The notes under the pieces are model-generated. The model saw only the letters and a list, made by a program, of their open reading frames with translations. It was not told the origin of the DNA and did not search any database. A stretch of 64,000 nt of DNA, from the NCBI GenBank assembly GCA_963576785.1, contig OY756150.1, positions 1,364,001 to 1,428,000 on the forward strand, read 5' to 3'. This document shows positions 1-9,755 of this stretch, piece after piece. Each line of letters opens with the position of its first letter. The first letter of the stretch is position 1. The DNA is from Chlorophyllum brunneum (taxonomy: Eukaryota > Basidiomycota > Agaricomycetes > Agaricales > Agaricaceae). The translations under genes and the position numbers were made by a program.

Positions 1-2217
1 ATACTGGGCTTTGTGGTAGGACAGGGTAGCGTTAAAATGGAGGAAGAGAAGGTGAAAGCAGTAAGGGAATGGCCAACACCCAAATCTGTGAAAGATGTCG
101 AAAAATTCCTCGGCTTTGCAAATTTCTACCGACGATTCATACAAGACTTCAGTAACATAGCGACACCACTACATGAACTCAAAAAGAAAAACGCACAATG
201 GTCATGGGTAGAACGGCAACAGCAAGCATTTGAAGAAATCAAGAAGAAAATCACGAGCGAACCAGTACTAGCGATGCCCCGAGATAAAGGACAATATAGA
301 GTGGAAGTAGATGCATCAGGATATGGAGTAGGAGCGGTACTATCACAAGACCAGGATAATCAATGGCACCCAATCGCCTTCCACTCAAGAACAATGACAC
401 CGGCAGAACGAAATTACCAAATCTACGACAAAGAATTATTGGCAATCCGAGAAGCGATCAAAACTTGGAGACAATATCTACTCGACGCCGACAAACCATT
501 CGAGATATGGACGGACCACAAGAACTTGGAATATTTTAGGAAACCGCAACAACTCACCGGGCGACAAGCGAGATGGCAACTGGAACTACAGGAATATCAC
601 TACACGTTAAAACACATACCCGGTAAAACAAACACAAAAGCAGATGTGTTATCAAGACTAGCGAAAACGGACACAACCAGGGACAACACAGATATCACGC
701 TATTACCCGACCACTTATTTGACAACACTACCACCGAGATCAGACAGATGTGGGATATATCGGGAGAAGAAGACCTGAAACACCGACTACGAAAGGAGCA
801 GAAGAGAGAAACACAGTGGTTAAGAGAAAAGGAGAAACGACCAGAGGAGATATGGGAAACTGATGGATTACCCATCTTCGAAGGAAGAATATATGTACCA
901 CCAAACACCGAATTACGCCAAGAAATACTCCAACAACACCACGACAAAACGGACGTAGGACACCCGGGACAACACAGAATGATCGAACTCCTCAAAAGGA
1001 CATATTGGTGGCCACAAATGCGCAATGATGTTAAACGATACATCAAGGGATGTGACACATGTCAGCGAAACAAAATACTCCGAACACGACCTACCACACA
1101 TCTCCACCCGCTACCAATACCCAACGGACCATGGGAAGAGATATCAATCGACATGATAGGACCACTGCCAGAATCAGAGGGATACGACGTGATACTTGTC
1201 ATCGTTGATCGTTTCAGCAAAATGATCAGACTACGGGCAGTTAACACCACCCTATCATCCGAGGAATTAGGAGATATATATCGGGACGACATATGGAGAC
1301 AACATGGGATACCACGCAGGATCATCAGTGACAGAGGTCCACAATTCGCATCAAAATTCATGGCGAAACTTTGCAGAGCAACCGGCACCCAACGTAACCT
1401 ATCCACGGCATACCATCCACAAACAGACGGTCAAACGGAGCGCATCAACCAAGAGGTTGAGGCCTACCTCAGGAATGTAATCAATCATGCACAGAACAAC
1501 TGGAAGAAATGGCTTAGCACGGCAGAATTCCAGTATAACGATAAAACACATAGTGCCACAGGACATTCACCGTTCCAGATAGTATACGGACGACACCCAT
1601 GGAAAGGAGACATCTCAAACGAGATCAAGGCTCCAGCAATCACGGAAAGAATACAAGAACTACAAGACATACGCCAAGAGACGATCAAGATGCTCCAACA
1701 AAACCAGGTACAGATGGAGAAGCGGAACAGCACAAAGCCAGAACACGAGTACCAAGCAGGAGACCAAATTTGGCTGGAAGCGGACAATATCAAAACAACA
1801 AGACCAACGAAAAAACTAGATCACAAAAGATACGGACCCTTCCGAGTAAAAGAAAAAATAGGAGAAACAAGCTACCGCCTGGAGCTACCTGAAACATGGG
1901 CGATACACGACGTGTTCAACAGCAGACTACTTTCCCCCTATCATAACCCCGAGTATGACAGCCAGTGCACTCCACCACCACCGATCCCCGAGATAGTCAA
2001 TGATGAGGAACACTACGAAGTAGACGAAATCCGAGGACACCGCACAAAAGGGAAACGAAAACAGTACCTAGTACACTGGAAAGGATATACGTCCGAAGAA
2101 GATACATGGGAAGACGAAACAAACTTAGACAGCGCCAAGGAAGCGGTACAAGAATTCATAAGCAAGATTTCGAGGACGAAACCTATAAAAAGGGGAGGTA
2201 AAAAGCAGCAATTATAA
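1..2217 (+). CDS. gypsy-1 pol (RT C-terminus, RNase H, integrase, chromodomain), 5'-partial
   Basis: The frame is open from base 1, so the true start is outside the window. It begins in the RT thumb/connection region. RNase H follows at about 290-650, with the acidic segment VEVDASGYGVG and WTDHKNLEYF. Integrase has an HHCC zinc region at about 935-1075 (HHDKTDVGHPG ... CDTCQRNK) and a D,D,E core: SIDMIGPLP near 1150, ISDRGPQF near 1325 and HPQTDGQTERINQE near 1415-1455. A GPF/Y-type segment (KRYGPFRV) lies near 1830. The C-terminus is a chromodomain (about 2010-2165) with YLVHWKGY and DTWE, which classes the element as a chromovirus. In this family the chromodomain targets integration to chromatin. 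The extreme C-terminus is basic and overlaps a TATA-like motif. Confidence 0.95.
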   Translation: MLGFVVGQGSVKMEEEKVKAVREWPTPKSVKDVEKFLGFANFYRRFIQDFSNIATPLHELKKKNAQWSWVERQQQAFEEIKKKITSEPVLAMPRDKGQYRVEVDASGYGVGAVLSQDQDNQWHPIAFHSRTMTPAERNYQIYDKELLAIREAIKTWRQYLLDADKPFEIWTDHKNLEYFRKPQQLTGRQARWQLELQEYHYTLKHIPGKTNTKADVLSRLAKTDTTRDNTDITLLPDHLFDNTTTEIRQMWDISGEEDLKHRLRKEQKRETQWLREKEKRPEEIWETDGLPIFEGRIYVPPNTELRQEILQQHHDKTDVGHPGQHRMIELLKRTYWWPQMRNDVKRYIKGCDTCQRNKILRTRPTTHLHPLPIPNGPWEEISIDMIGPLPESEGYDVILVIVDRFSKMIRLRAVNTTLSSEELGDIYRDDIWRQHGIPRRIISDRGPQFASKFMAKLCRATGTQRNLSTAYHPQTDGQTERINQEVEAYLRNVINHAQNNWKKWLSTAEFQYNDKTHSATGHSPFQIVYGRHPWKGDISNEIKAPAITERIQELQDIRQETIKMLQQNQVQMEKRNSTKPEHEYQAGDQIWLEADNIKTTRPTKKLDHKRYGPFRVKEKIGETSYRLELPETWAIHDVFNSRLLSPYHNPEYDSQCTPPPPIPEIVNDEEHYEVDEIRGHRTKGKRKQYLVHWKGYTSEEDTWEDETNLDSAKEAVQEFISKISRTKPIKRGGKKQQL
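2184..2191 (+). promoter_or_regulatory. Internal TATA-like motif before ORF3 (gypsy-1)
   Basis: TATAAAAA followed by a G-run lies inside the last codons of pol, 124 nt before the ORF3 ATG. The same motif at nearly the same distance occurs in gypsy-3 (19846), gypsy-4 (32922) and gypsy-5 (40654). Use as a promoter for a subgenomic ORF3 transcript is inference. Part of the conservation could come from the overlapping pol codons. Confidence 0.5.
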
Positions 2218-2314
2218 ACAACAAACCTCGCATCTCAAGTAACCACTACACTCACCGCATCGCTCGTGGCATTCACTTCACCTTTGATTTTGCCAACTAT
2301 CTCTACAACACACC

Positions 2315-3151
2315 ATGCCCGCCGAACGCCAACTTACCCCGTATCCCTACCTCAAAGAATTCGAAGAACTCGTACCAGAAAGGACCAACCATGAAGAAAT
2401 CGTAGAAGGAGAAACACTAGTCGACACCATAATATTATTGGGAGCAGCAGTAAAGGCAACCCAAGAAGGAGCCTCGAAAATTATGGACACATTATCCGAC
2501 GCCACTCCAAGACTCAATCAGTTCATCATCGACGAAGGAAGGAGAGACCAACTGGAGAGACACTTGTACGAGATTAACGACGACTTGCAACTCCTCGTTA
2601 TCTCCAATATACGAGCTCGGATGCACAGTATCCTTGTAGCTCTAGCCGAACGACTCAATACGTACGAATCAAGAAGCACAGATAACCTCTCCCACCACAT
2701 CGTTAACCGACTACTCGTTAGCAACGACCCGTTCCCCATCCAACATCACATCTGCCACACATGCGAACAAAAGACTCAAGAAAGAACCGTTGCCGACCAA
2801 CTACTCCACCCCGACATCGAAGAGGAAGTCGCTCACCTCCAGACCATACTCACCACGGTAGTACCCCCCATCACACCCATGACTTTCCACCCGCCGACAG
2901 GATATAATACGTTGAAATCAGAAGGTGAAAAGGACAACGATTATTGGAAGGACATCGTGTACAAACTGTTAAGCAATCACACCAACGACAACACCACGTA
3001 CAACAATCACACCCACTTCCTGTTCAAAGAAGGACCGCCACACGCACCCCTCTGGATTGGCTTACGCCGTGTTGACAAAGCACCTCTCATCGGAGGAAAC
3101 AAGAAGGACTTGGCCAGAGCCCTGGGCGCGGCCGTACCTATGAACGAGTAA
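2315..3151 (+). CDS. gypsy-1 ORF3, unknown protein in the env position (278 aa)
   Basis: This intact ORF starts in a good context (ACACCATGC), 97 nt after the pol stop. The protein has no signal peptide or hydrophobic membrane segment, so it does not look like an envelope protein. It appears mostly helical and charged. It begins MPAERQLTPYPYLKEFEEL and has a CHTCEQK pair of cysteines near residue 148. The C-terminal block (about residues 190-262) reads VPPITPMTFHPP, then YW, NDNTTYNN, HFLF and GPPHAPLWIGLRR. The same block survives in the diverged ORF3 of gypsy-4 and gypsy-5 (KPTIFNPP, YW, TNNTTTF, ALF, GQDHAPFWIG), showing a genuine conserved protein. I do not recognise the family. An accessory Gag-like or regulatory role is only a guess. 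Confidence 0.85.
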   Translation: MPAERQLTPYPYLKEFEELVPERTNHEEIVEGETLVDTIILLGAAVKATQEGASKIMDTLSDATPRLNQFIIDEGRRDQLERHLYEINDDLQLLVISNIRARMHSILVALAERLNTYESRSTDNLSHHIVNRLLVSNDPFPIQHHICHTCEQKTQERTVADQLLHPDIEEEVAHLQTILTTVVPPITPMTFHPPTGYNTLKSEGEKDNDYWKDIVYKLLSNHTNDNTTYNNHTHFLFKEGPPHAPLWIGLRRVDKAPLIGGNKKDLARALGAAVPMNE

Positions 3152-3244
3152 ACACTCGTCGCGTTTTCTTACCATCACCAAATCCCATATGCTTTACTCT
3201 ACAAAGGACCTTTACAGTAATACGTATCATGAGGACATGAAGCT

Positions 3245-3258
3245 TGAAAAGGAGGTAT
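3245..3258 (+). other. Polypurine tract of gypsy-1
   Basis: GAAAAGGAGGTAT directly precedes the 3' LTR, the usual plus-strand primer site. The equivalent AGGGAGGTAT and AAGGAGGTAT precede the 3' LTRs of gypsy-3 and gypsy-5. Confidence 0.75.
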
Positions 3259-3558
3259 TGTTACGAATCATAGACCGTTCATTCCTATCATGCGCCCATT
3301 ACCTCGTGTACTCTCACACTCGTTCCATCTCCTGTATCACCCTAGAGGCTGTGCCTCCTACCTGACTCGTTCTACTCGTCTCCTATGACTCCGTTACTCG
3401 ACTCCCTTATTATTAGCCTCTACCACTAGTATATAAAGTGTAGTAATACTTGATGTATTCCTTACACTTTACCAATCGTATCATCCCTTCTTCCTTTCTC
3501 TACTTCCTTTCCTTTATCCAAAGGCTTGCAACCTGAGTCAGAGACTAAGGTCGTAACA
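3259..3558 (+). repeat. 3' LTR of gypsy-1 (300 bp)
   Basis: It starts TGTTAC and ends GTAACA, a 6-bp inverted terminal repeat. It holds a TATATAAAG box near 3430 and the block ACACTTTACCAA about 35 nt further on, the probable start of R. The 294-bp LTRs of gypsy-3 align along their whole length. Confidence 0.95.
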
Positions 3559-3739
3559 CTAACCCTCTCATCAAGTAAGTCAGACCATCTGTCTGCTACT
3601 GCATAAATACTGTGCTATTCAACAGAGTTGATTATCATATTGAAGGCTCTGGAAAAATATGGGACCATCTTCAAAAGTCCTATGTTGATCAATTAATGTT
3701 CACTATTATTACCAGCAGCTATATGCAAAGAAATAGGAC
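3559..3739 (+). mobile_element. copia-D remnant: LTR 3' end plus gag fragment
   Basis: 3559-3624 is the 3' end of the copia-D LTR (ending TTCAACA), the reverse complement of about 8226-8295. About 12 bp later a frame reads IWDHLQKSYVDQLMF, the style of copia Gag (UBN2-like) domains, to about 3710. The leader expected between LTR and gag is missing, so this is a deleted remnant. Gypsy-1 inserted into the LTR part. Confidence 0.65.
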
Positions 3740-6700
3740 ATATCTCTCCATTTGGGCTTGGCTTTGTTGTAGCATTTTGATCAAATTCTGATGCATGTTT
3801 TGTAACTCCTGTATTTGTTCTGTGATTGCTTTGGTTGTACTTGATATATCTTCTTTCCATGGGTGTCATCTGTAAACTATTGTGGAATGGTGAATATCCC
3901 ATGACAGTGTGGACTTTGTTATTATATTGGAATTCTGCTATGGTGAGCCATTTCTTCCAGTTGTCTTGTGCATGGTTCACTATGTTTCTGAGGTAATCCT
4001 TTACCTCCTGGTTGATGCACTCTGTTTGACTGTCCATTTGTGGATAATATGCTGTAGATAAGTTTTGTCAGGTATCTATTGCTCTGCACAGTTCTGCCAT
4101 AAACTTTGATATGAATTGAGGGCCTTTGTCACTAATAATTCTGTAGGGTATTCCATGCATTCTCCATATATCATCTTGGTAGATATCTCCTAGCTTCTTG
4201 GACAATAGGGTGGTGTTGACTGCATGCACCCTGATCATTTTGCTGAAACAATCAACTATGACAAGTATTGTATCATATCCATTTGACTCTGGCAGTAGTC
4301 CTATCATGTCAATCAAGATCTCTTCCCATGGGCCTGCTGGTATTAGTAGTGGATGGAGATGTGTTGTGGGTCATGTTTGGAGTATCTTGTTCCTTTGGCA
4401 TGTGTTGCATCTCTTAATGTATCACTTGATATCATTGTATATTTGGGACCACTAGTATGTGCATTTGAGGAGTTCAATCATTCTGTATTGTCTAGAGTAT
4501 CCTACATCTGTTTTGTCATGATATTATTGGAGTATTTCCTGGTATAGCTCATTATTAGGTAGTATGTATATTCTTCCTTCAAATATTGGTAATCCATTGA
4601 TCTCCTATATCTTCTTAGGTCATTTCTCCTTTTTCTTCAACCATTGTATCTCTCTCCTTGGTTCCTTTTGTAGTTGGTGTTTCAAGTCTACTTCTTCTGA
4701 AATATCCCAGATTTGTCGGATTTTGGTGATAATGTTATCAAACAGATAGTTTAGGAGTAGGGTGATATCAGTGTTATCTTTGGTAGTGTCTGTTTTTGCT
4801 AATCTAGATAAGATGTTGGCCTTTATGTTGGTTTTTCTAGGTATGTGTTTCAGTGTGTAGTAGTATTCTTGTAACTCAAGCTGTCATCTCACTTGCCACC
4901 TGGTGAGTTGTTGCAGTTTTCAGAAGTATTCCAAGTTTTTATGGTCTGTCCATATTTTGAATGGTTCTTTGGCATTAAGTAAGTATTGCCTCCAGGTTTT
5001 GACCACTTCTTGAATTGCAAGTAGTTCCTTGTCATAGATCTGGTAGTTTTGTTCTGCTAGTATTATTGTCTTTGAGGGAAAAGTGGTCAGGTACCATTGG
5101 TCCTTTTGTTTTTGTGATAATACTGCTCCTACTCCATACTCTGATACCCTATATTGTCTCTTGTCTTGTGGCACTGCTAGTACAGGCTTGCTTGTAATTT
5201 TCTTTTTGATCTTTTTGGGTGCCTGTTGTTGTTATTCTGTGTATGACTATTATGCATCTTTTTTCTTTAGTTTGTGTAGGGATGTTGCTATATTGCTGAA
5301 ATCATATATCAATTGTCAATAAAAGTTTGCAAATCCTAGGAGTTTTTCAACAACTTTCATGGATTTGGGTGTTGGCCAGTCCTTTACCACTTTTACCTTC
5401 TCCTCCTCTATTTTGATACTGCTGTGTCCAACCACAAATCCTAGTATCAGAATTTCTTCCATGTCAAATAAATATTTTGATTGTTTGAAGTACAGTTGAT
5501 GTTTGGCTGCAATGTCTAAGAACCATTTTGTCCTTTCTTCAAGCTTCTCTTTTGTAGTACCTGGAATAACAAAGTTGTCCATATAGTTGATGACTGCTCC
5601 TTTATGTAACATATCTTGAAATACCATGTTTATCATTCTTTGAAAGATTGCTGGTAAATTGCTCATTCCAAAAAATATGACTATTGGTTCAAATAACCTA
5701 TTATTTGTCACAAATGCTGCTTTCCATTTATTTCCCTCTCTGATCCTGATGTTATTGTATCCCCAAATGATGTCAAGCTTATTGAAGACTTTGGTGTCCT
5801 TTAATCAATCTAGGACTTCACTTCTAAGTGGAAGTGGTGTCTTATCTTTGATTGTATGCTTGTTTACCTTCTTGTAGTCCTGTACTAGGTGCTTTGTCCC
5901 ATCTTTCTTGGGTATAAAAAAACATAGGGTGGTATAGGGGGATTGTGATAGTTAAATTCATCCTGAAGCAATATTTTAATCAAGGAATTTCTGCAGTTTT
6001 TGTTTCTCCATTATGATTATTGGGTAAACTTTGGACTGTAGTACTGGGTGTGTGTCTTCAGATAGGTTTATCTTATGATCCCATATTGTATGTTTGGTTA
6101 ACTTGTCAAAGCTCCCTTTGTTGAACAGGTGTGTATACTGTTGGAGGTATGTTGGTAGGTCTTCTGGGTTTGTCTGATTGGTTTTCTTTTCCTCAATATA
6201 TTCCTTGACCATGCATATATTGCTATATAGTGTGTTACAGTCTTCAGGACATCTGGTGAATTGTATTATATTGTTAGTCCAGTGGATTTCTAGGTTGTGT
6301 TTGACTAGCCAGTTATGTCTAAGATATAGGTTGGTGCTTTCTAACTGTGTTACCATAGCTTCAATTTTTTCCATGTGTTTTCCATAATTTAGTACCAGTT
6401 GTGCTGCATCTGTGATTTTGCCTTTCTTGTTTCAGTTCCATCAGCATTAATTACTCTAATCAGTGTTTTGAGGGGTTTGGTCAGAATCTGTTGTTCATTT
6501 ACCACTTTTTGGGCTATGCACATGTGGGTACATTCAGAGTTGACAAGGGTTACAAATTACTTGGGTTTTTTCTTCATTCTAACAGTAGAGTTATAAAGAA
6601 GTTCATATATCAAGTTTTGTTTTTGTGAAATCACATATTGTCTATTGTGAAGGAAAACAGAAATTCTATGTTTATTGGCTTGCAGATTTGTGCCTACTCA

Positions 6701-6761
6701 GAGTCTTTGGCAAAATCCTCTTTTGTTTGCATCTTTTTTTTTTCTTATTCTTTGTTCTCTA
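3740..6761 (-). pseudogene. gypsy-2: inverted decayed gypsy gag-pol
   Basis: On the minus strand the order is the end of gag (about 6761-6650, with the same GAGTAGGCACAAA junction as other copies), protease (DSG replaced by NSE near 6555), RT (about 5900-5316; YMDD is now YMDN), RNase H (5174-4920; WTDHKNLEYF kept) and integrase (4560-3740; SDKGPQF kept). Frames are broken by many stops and small indels. Its chromodomain, ORF3 and 3' LTR are gone: homology stops near 3740. It is AT-rich and CpG-poor and belongs to the older gypsy-4/5 subfamily. Confidence 0.9.
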
Positions 6762-7006
6762 TGTTATAAACTATAGATAGACATTACATTCTTATCATAT
6801 GCCTGTTATCTTGCACTCATTATTCTGCTGTATCTGTTTTATCTCCTGTCTCACTTAGTAAAGCTGTACTCCTTGTGACTTGTTCTACTTGTCCCTATGA
6901 CTCCCTTACTCCATTTTCTTTTATTCTTAGAACTCACCACTAGTATATAAAGTGTAGTAATATTTGATGTATTCCTTACATTTTACCAATTGTATCATTC
7001 CTTATT
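6762..7006 (+). repeat. Truncated gypsy LTR
   Basis: It starts TGTTATAAACTATAG and keeps the TATATAAAG box, but the last 45 bp or so, including GTAACA, are missing. Another LTR begins at 7007. It abuts gypsy-2 without an obvious target duplication. Confidence 0.8.
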
Positions 7007-7304
7007 TGTTATGAACTATCTTTAGTTGATTACATTCCAATCATATGCCCACTACATCATATACACCCTACTCCATAGTATCTCTGTTTCTGCCTCCTGT
7101 TTCATCCCTATACTCTCTATAACTCATACCTATGACTCCCTTACCTTGCTTCCCTATTTGTAGCATTCACCACTAGTATATAAGATATAGTAATACTTGA
7201 TGTATTCCTTATACTTAACCAATTGTATCATTCTTTTCTCTTTTCTCTACTCCTTGTCTTTATCCAAAGACTTGCTACCTGAGTTGTAGACTAAGGTTGT
7301 AACA
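7007..7304 (+). repeat. gypsy 5' LTR (298 bp)
   Basis: It runs from TGTTATGAAC to GTAACA and is followed at once by the family primer-binding site (TTTGGTAAAGTGTCATTC), so it is the 5' LTR of a mostly deleted element. Confidence 0.9.
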
Positions 7305-7930
7305 TTTGGTAAAGTGTCATTCAACTCACCTTGCAAGAAAGGTGCTACTATTCACAGCTAGGTTTGGAATAATAGCCTCCAACCAGGATAATAGTATATG
7401 AGTAGTAGCAGCTCATCGAGAACACCAAGAAGACCCTGAGCTCTGAGACCAACAGATATGCAGGGATCACCAGTCACTACTGGATCCAAAAAATGAACAG
7501 AACCAGAAGTCCCCAAAGGACTTAAGTGATAGAAATCAGACCATAGTGTAGACAAAGATACAGCGCTCTTCGAAACCCTATTTAACACAGAAGTTGCTGA
7601 AACCACACCTGACATAGAAGTTGACAAAGATACATTCAACACAGAAGTTGCTGAAGCCCCATCCAATACAGAAATTGCTGAGACCTATGAACATAGTGAA
7701 TCTGAAATATCCAATATAGAAAGCTGGAACAGATGACATACATACAATATTCCTTCTCAAATAACACATCAAAGCAGATATCATCAGAATCATTGTAGAC
7801 TATCCAACAGCCTCAATTCCAACAACATACAAAAAATGGAGAACCACAATCCTTGTAGTAGGACATTACCCAAAGAGATGTTAGAACCACTACTAGAGTT
7901 ATTTATAGAGGTGGAGGGCAACCAATAGAG
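7305..7930 (+). pseudogene. gypsy leader and gag remnant
   Basis: It aligns with the gypsy-3 leader and gag (16314-17395), including the acidic N-terminal part and the segment before the zinc knuckles, but with a large internal deletion and several stops. It ends abruptly at the point equivalent to the gag motif GGGQPMEI, where element X sequence begins. That junction has no target duplication and looks like a rearrangement breakpoint. Confidence 0.75.
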
Positions 7931-9261
7931 TTGCAAAGCTTGACCTACTACTGAAGAGACAATACAGTACATCTATCCCTATATATACACCTGTGGTCCA
8001 GTGCTTAAAGCACTTATTCACCAACAAGTCACCAATGGAATCTATTGTATAGAGATGTGACCAAAAGACTTGTCACTAGATAATAAACCCACTGTACCCA
8101 GTAGTGACAGCAACAACTTCTCCCATCCACTATTGCAATCTACTTGAGCCTTTGTCAAGTCACCCAAGTCCTATCTCTCCAAAGAACTAACTACATCAAT
8201 GTTATCCTTATCATTTAACTCTAATTGTTGAACAGCACAGTACTATGCAGTAGCAGACAGATAATCTGACTTACTGATAAGAGGGTTAGTCAACAGTAGT
8301 GTTACTAAGTAGAGTTGCTGAGAGAGTCAAGTAGAGCAAGTAGATAATTGAGTAGATTGTCTTGTAAATAATAAGGGAATACATGCTGCTTTATATACTA
8401 AATGTTTGGGTAGCAAACCCTAAGACCTATGAGTAATAATAGGCATAGTTATGTCAGCAATGACACTAAAGTCCCTTGAAACACTGCAATATCATCAGCA
8501 GTGTCCAGTAGCATAATTGGAGCAACAGTGATCAGTCAGCTCATGAAATACATGAGAAAGAGGTACATAATGTGAGTCAGAGGGCATAGCCTCGATGACA
8601 AATATTAGATGAATAATATACTGTGGAGCTAGTCATACGGAATGCAGCTATAGTAAGTGCAAATGACAATACTAATCAACCAATAGATACAGTTCTTCCA
8701 TCCCTATCATCATCACCATTGTCACTATCTACTACCTTATTCTACATGTCTTGTGACTACAGCTGCTCTGATGAATCTGTATTTTTGTCATCTGAAATCT
8801 CTGAGAATGAGTAAGCACTTATTCATTTCACCTTCATCAGTTTTATCTTGTCCTATATTTAGTTGTTTCATATCTATTAGTTTCATATTGTGAAACTCAT
8901 TTTAGTCTCATTATCTATACTCCGTAGTATTTATAGAAAAGAAGTAGTTAATATAAATAGCCAACTGTATTAGGAAGTCAAAGCTTAAGCTTTGATCTTC
9001 TACAGGAATAGCCTTCTTGATCATCCAAGAAAAGTTTCCATTGACAGTTGCTGTCAATCAATAGAAGATTGCTTAACTGCTTATTCTCTACTCACCCTCA
9101 TTACTCAAGAGATATGAGATAAATGGGATTCCCATTTCTTGGTTGAGTAACAACAGTTTGATAATATTTGTTTATCTGGCTACTTGGCTGAGATAGGTAT
9201 TAAGGCCATACTCTAGAGGTTGCATCCTCTTCAATTGCCCTTAGTAGCCAAATCTGTAACA
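7931..9261 (+). mobile_element. Element X copy C (5'-truncated, interrupted by a solo LTR)
   Basis: 7931-8225 and 8672-9261 together match element X copies A and B from about one fifth of their length to the end. It keeps the end of the ORF (stop at about 8813), the TATAAATA box near 8960 and the terminus (TGTAACA here, ATAACA in copy A). The first 240 bp or so, with the ORF start, are missing. A 446-bp copia-D solo LTR splits it. Confidence 0.8.
8226..8671 (-). repeat. Solo LTR of copia-D family (446 bp)
   Basis: It is flanked by perfect 5-bp direct repeats CTAAT (8221-8225 and 8672-8676) and lies inside the ORF of element X copy C. It starts TGTTGAACAGC on the plus strand and ends GACAATA, where the other copy ends GATAACA. 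It matches 15031-15474 over its whole length. Confidence 0.9.
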
Positions 9262-9755
9262 GATCCTGGCCCAAGGTCATTGTACAGGGTGTAATGTTCA
9301 ACAAAGCATCCCATCCTCCTTCTAGGAACCCACTGGTTCTGGTTTGGAGACAAAGGCCTCTATTTCTATCAGTTGCACTCTTTTGCCATGAGAGTGGTGT
9401 TTGGAAGAGTGTGGCTCATGGAAATGTTGCTGATGCTGATGATTCTGTTGATGCATTCATGACATTCACATTAATAATTCACCACTCAGCCTTCTGATAA
9501 TGATTTGGGATTGGGGAATGTCATGGTATGCAATGGATATCATGTTGTGCTATATCCCAGGAATCCAATCTCTCACTTCTCATCATTGTTCTTGGAAAGA
9601 TAGCCTAGGAGCCCATGAGTTTGGTTTTTGGAGCACTTCTCTTCAACTTAGTGGATATCAGTTCTGGCACCAATACAAAATATCTGCAATAACCAACCAC
9701 CCTCACACAGACTCTCAATGCCACACTAATTGAAAATTTGACTATCAAATATGTA
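9262..9755. other. Unassigned AT-rich stretch between element X and the F-box gene
   Basis: This stretch has the CpG-poor composition of the transposon block. A 67-codon frame at 9294-9497 resembles nothing I recognise. Composition changes sharply at about 9756, where the F-box gene ends, so this is probably the decayed edge of another element. Confidence 0.4.

Larger units (their letters stand above)
1..3558 (+). mobile_element. gypsy-1: Ty3/gypsy chromovirus, 5' part outside window
   Basis: This is the 3' part of an LTR retrotransposon. In order it holds an uninterrupted pol reading frame, a third ORF, a purine-rich tract and a 3' LTR of 300 bp ending GTAACA. No stop codon breaks either ORF and CpG is still frequent, so it is the youngest-looking gypsy copy here. 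The base after the LTR begins CTAAC, the expected 5-bp target duplication, but its partner lies outside the window. It inserted into an LTR of the copia-D family, whose 3' end follows at 3559-3624. Being nearly intact, it could supply proteins to defective relatives such as gypsy-3. Confidence 0.95.

Noticed and set aside
600..1793. Long minus-strand open frames opposite gypsy-1 pol
   Set aside because: They lie antisense to an intact, domain-rich pol frame and show no protein motif, so they are by-products of its codon use.
2315..3151. ORF3 as an envelope gene
   Set aside because: No signal peptide, hydrophobic fusion segment or membrane anchor is visible despite its env-like position.
7358..7972. 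Three minus-strand frames over the gypsy leader and gag remnant
   Set aside because: The plus strand aligns with gag of gypsy-3. The minus frames occur in the other copies only as mirror images of the acidic repeats.
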